Shown: positions 6,772 to 8,268 of the stretch, piece by piece
Layout: each line of letters begins with the position of its first letter
Position numbering within the stretch: the first letter of the stretch is position 1
Origin: Phycisphaerales bacterium UBA7708
GTDB lineage: Bacteria; Planctomycetota; Phycisphaerae; Sedimentisphaerales; Anaerohalosphaeraceae
Assembly: GCA_002482415.1 (NCBI GenBank)
Contig: DLFY01000240.1
Location: 26,445-34,712, forward strand
Direction of reading: 5' to 3'
Length of the DNA: 8,268 nt
Program-made: the position numbers and the translations under genes
The notes under the pieces: model-generated
What the model was told of the DNA's origin: nothing
The model's input: the letters and a program-made list of their open reading frames with translations, nothing else
Databases searched by the model: none

Positions 6772-7011
6772 ATGCTTGCCGGAACCATAGAAATTATTAA
6801 AAAAAATAAAATCACTCTGAGCGGAACCGTTCGAATCAATCCCGGAGAAAGGAACGCCCCTGTCAGGCCTACGACTCCAAGAACGGTTCCGCCGGGGCCG
6901 GTTCAGGCTCGCATCGTCGAAAGCAGCAGGGACTATGCCGTCATCGAAGTCGTTTGTTCCTGCGGCTGTAAAACCAATATTCAATGTCAGTATGCGGCGC
7001 CGAAGCCGTAA
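6772..7011 (+). CDS. Small protein with a four-cysteine C-terminal motif, unknown function
   Basis: This 79-residue protein has AGGA (6763-6766) 5 bases before its ATG and begins 12 bases after the preceding gene. A short N-terminal strand region (TIEIIKKNKITLSGTV) is followed by a Pro-rich linker (23-43) and a C-terminal segment, AVIEVVCSCGCKTNIQCQYA. The four cysteines, 62, 64, 66 and 72, form C-x-C-x-C-x5-C. Such spacing could bind zinc or another metal, or form a strand-turn like half of a zinc ribbon; the family is not recognised. No signal peptide is present, so a cytoplasmic location is likely. Operon position suggests a link to flagellar expression or assembly, which is inference. Confidence 0.7.
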   Translation: MLAGTIEIIKKNKITLSGTVRINPGERNAPVRPTTPRTVPPGPVQARIVESSRDYAVIEVVCSCGCKTNIQCQYAAPKP

Positions 7012-7012
7012 A

Positions 7013-7017
7013 GGGAG
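7013..7017 (+). promoter_or_regulatory. Ribosome binding site deciding the first lipoprotein's start
   Basis: GGGAG lies 8 bases before the ATG at 7026. That ATG gives a clean lipoprotein signal peptide; longer in-frame starts at 6984 would overlap the preceding gene and bury the signal. Confidence 0.7.
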
Positions 7018-7025
7018 TATTCCGT

Positions 7026-7568
7026 ATGAAAATGAAGTATCTGCTGATGGGAGCTGTTCTTGTCCTGGCCGGATGTCGCCTGTATGAAGAAAAGATTATT
7101 CCGCTGAGCACTCCCCAGCCCGAAGCGCCCAAAGAAACAGCACCCCTGACGGTCCAGCAGGATGCTGCTTCCCTCGAGCGTCGGTTTACCAGTCCCGCAG
7201 ATTCGCAGCTTGACCCGGTTCAGACCATCACCCTGTGGGCCCAGCGTTATGAGGAATCCTCCCGCCAGAACGAACAGCTCCGCGAAAACAGCAGCAAGCT
7301 GGTTCTGGAAAACGCCCGCCTGATGCAGGAGAATGAAAAACTCAAGCTCGAACTGACCCAGTGCCAAAAGGATATCGTGCAATCCAACGCCCTGCTGGAG
7401 CAGGCCCACGTGGAATTAAGCAAATGGAAGGCCGATGTGCTGGGATTCCGTGAAGAAATCCGACAGGCTCAGGCCGCCCAGCTTTCGGCTCTGACCAAAA
7501 TACTCCGGGTTCTGGGTGCTGAATCCGCCGCGGCCCAGACTGATCCGGCCCAGGAGACCCAACCATGA
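7026..7568 (+). CDS. Coiled-coil lipoprotein
   Basis: The 180-residue protein starts with a type II signal peptide (MKMKYLLMGAVLVLAGC): lysines, a hydrophobic core and a lipobox LAGC with the lipidated Cys at 17. A Pro-rich spacer (25-42) leads to a long, strongly predicted coiled coil (about 68-150; heptad-like LRENSSKLVLENARLMQENE), then WKADVLGFREEIRQAQ and a short tail. It is therefore an envelope protein, probably anchored in the outer membrane by lipid (no Asp at +2; the residue after Cys is Arg). The rod-like coil may mediate oligomerisation or span the periplasm. Its stop codon overlaps the next lipoprotein's start (ATGA at 7565-7568), suggesting a stoichiometric pair. Family not recognised; residues up to about 165 look well kept, while the last 15 are low-complexity. 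Confidence 0.85.
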   Translation: MKMKYLLMGAVLVLAGCRLYEEKIIPLSTPQPEAPKETAPLTVQQDAASLERRFTSPADSQLDPVQTITLWAQRYEESSRQNEQLRENSSKLVLENARLMQENEKLKLELTQCQKDIVQSNALLEQAHVELSKWKADVLGFREEIRQAQAAQLSALTKILRVLGAESAAAQTDPAQETQP

Positions 7569-8206
7569 AAACCGCAATCCTCTGCTTTGCGGTGATGGCG
7601 GGATTGGCCCTGACGGGTTGTTCCAAAGTCGTCGAGCAAAAGGCCGTGCCGCCTTCCGGACATTTCTATCTGGATAAAACGGCGGACTTTTCCTCGGTTG
7701 GACGCGTCGCTATTCTGGAACTTGAAAATCAGAGCGTCTCGCAGGCCGAATTATCCAAAGTCCTGACCCAGGAATTGAGCGATGGCATCGGCAAAAAACA
7801 TCTGTTCAGTATTCAATCGGTGTATCAGGCCGACAACGAATGGCAAAGTCTCGAATTGAACCGCATTAAAACCTTCTCGATTCAGGACTGGGCTGCGGTT
7901 CGCAAACAATTAAAAGTCGATGCACTTATTTTCGGCACTGTCACCCGTTATCGGTCCTATCCGCAGTTCCTCGTTGCTCTGAACATTAAAATGATAGATT
8001 TAAGAGACGGTAAACTGTTGTGGGCGATTGAAGATGTCTGGGACAGTACCGATAAAAACACGGAACTGCGCATCAAGGAATTTTATGAAACACAGATGCG
8101 TAACGGATATCAGCCGATGGAATGGCAGGTTGTTTTAAACAGTCCCAAGGCGTTTCATAAGTATGTGATTTATGAAGTCACCCGGACTCTTCCTGAGAAT
8201 AAATAG
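7565..8206 (+). CDS. CsgG/TolB-N-like lipoprotein
   Basis: This 213-residue protein has a lipoprotein signal peptide with lipobox LTGC (Cys19). The mature part looks like the alpha/beta fold shared by CsgG-, FlgO- and TolB-N-type lipoproteins: a first strand VGRVAILELEN (45-55), a helix SKVLTQELSDGI (64-75), a strand (FSIQSV), then VDALIFGTVTRYRSYPQFLV (118-137) and IKMIDLRDGKLLWAIEDVWD (141-160). The C-terminus carries a helical segment rich in Glu and aromatic residues. CsgG is an outer-membrane export pore, but the protein here is shorter and no transmembrane hairpin is obvious, so pore function is not inferred. Vibrio FlgO and FlgT, flagellar outer-membrane factors, are the closest functional analogy. 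The 4-base overlap with the preceding lipoprotein suggests one complex. No terminator follows. Confidence 0.8.
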   Translation: MKTAILCFAVMAGLALTGCSKVVEQKAVPPSGHFYLDKTADFSSVGRVAILELENQSVSQAELSKVLTQELSDGIGKKHLFSIQSVYQADNEWQSLELNRIKTFSIQDWAAVRKQLKVDALIFGTVTRYRSYPQFLVALNIKMIDLRDGKLLWAIEDVWDSTDKNTELRIKEFYETQMRNGYQPMEWQVVLNSPKAFHKYVIYEVTRTLPENK

Positions 8207-8229
8207 GGATAATTCCGGACGCAAAAATG

Positions 8230-8257
8230 TCAAGTTCAACGGCCAAAGGTACGATAA
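8230..8257 (+). promoter_or_regulatory. Sigma-28 (FliA)-like promoter for a gene beyond the window
   Basis: TCAAGTTC (8230-8237) and TACGATAA (8250-8257), 12 bases apart, match the sigma-28 consensus TAAAGTTT-N11-GCCGATAA at 6 of 8 positions in each element, with one extra base in the spacer. The site lies in the intergenic region after the last gene and faces right, so its transcript would begin just past or at the window edge. It fits a late flagellar gene downstream of the locus that encodes FliA. Confidence 0.6.
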
Positions 8258-8268
8258 CATAATTTCAC

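Noticed and set aside
8207..8229. Intrinsic terminator after the last lipoprotein
   Set aside because: No stem with a following T-run is visible in the bases after the stop codon.

Overview
This 8.3 kb window is a slice of a bacterial flagellar gene cluster, with every gene on the + strand and packed like an operon (gaps of -4 to +32 bases, except one 133-base gap). In order it holds: the 3' part of a sigma-54-dependent response regulator; fliL; a divergent fliM; fliN; flhA; a 78-residue two-helix membrane protein; the flagellar sigma factor fliA (sigma-28); two small proteins of unknown function; and two lipoproteins. The last 60 bases carry a sigma-28-like promoter that points out of the window.

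Organism: a Gram-negative (diderm) bacterium, since two lipoproteins with type II signal peptides sit in a flagellar locus. GC is moderately high. The second lipoprotein, a CsgG/TolB-N-like protein preceded by a coiled-coil lipoprotein, resembles a pair I associate with Planctomycetes of the Phycisphaerae type. The unusual FliM and the absence of flhF/flhG beside flhA also suggest a lineage away from Proteobacteria. The phylum assignment is an inference from memory of protein style, not from a marker gene.

Region by region: (1) 2-1237, AAA+ regulator with an intact Walker A site and GAFTGA loop and a C-terminal Fis-type helix-turn-helix, probably controlling sigma-54 flagellar promoters. (2) 1270-3309, fliL-fliM-fliN: stator-associated protein plus two C-ring components. 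(3) 3331-5448, FlhA, the export gate. (4) 5462-6531, small membrane protein and FliA, with stop and start codons sharing one base. (5) 6553-7011, two small unknown proteins. (6) 7026-8206, two lipoproteins with overlapping stop and start codons. (7) 8207-8268, intergenic, with a sigma-28-like promoter for a gene beyond the window.

Together the genes fit a regulatory hierarchy: a sigma-54 activator at the head, then motor, switch and export parts, then sigma-28, and finally a sigma-28-type promoter for a late gene. The least familiar material is the group of small genes around fliA and the lipoprotein pair. The flagellar proteins themselves have notable departures: FliM lacks the usual CheY-binding peptide and GGxG motif, and FliA has lost an arginine thought to help recognise the -10 element.
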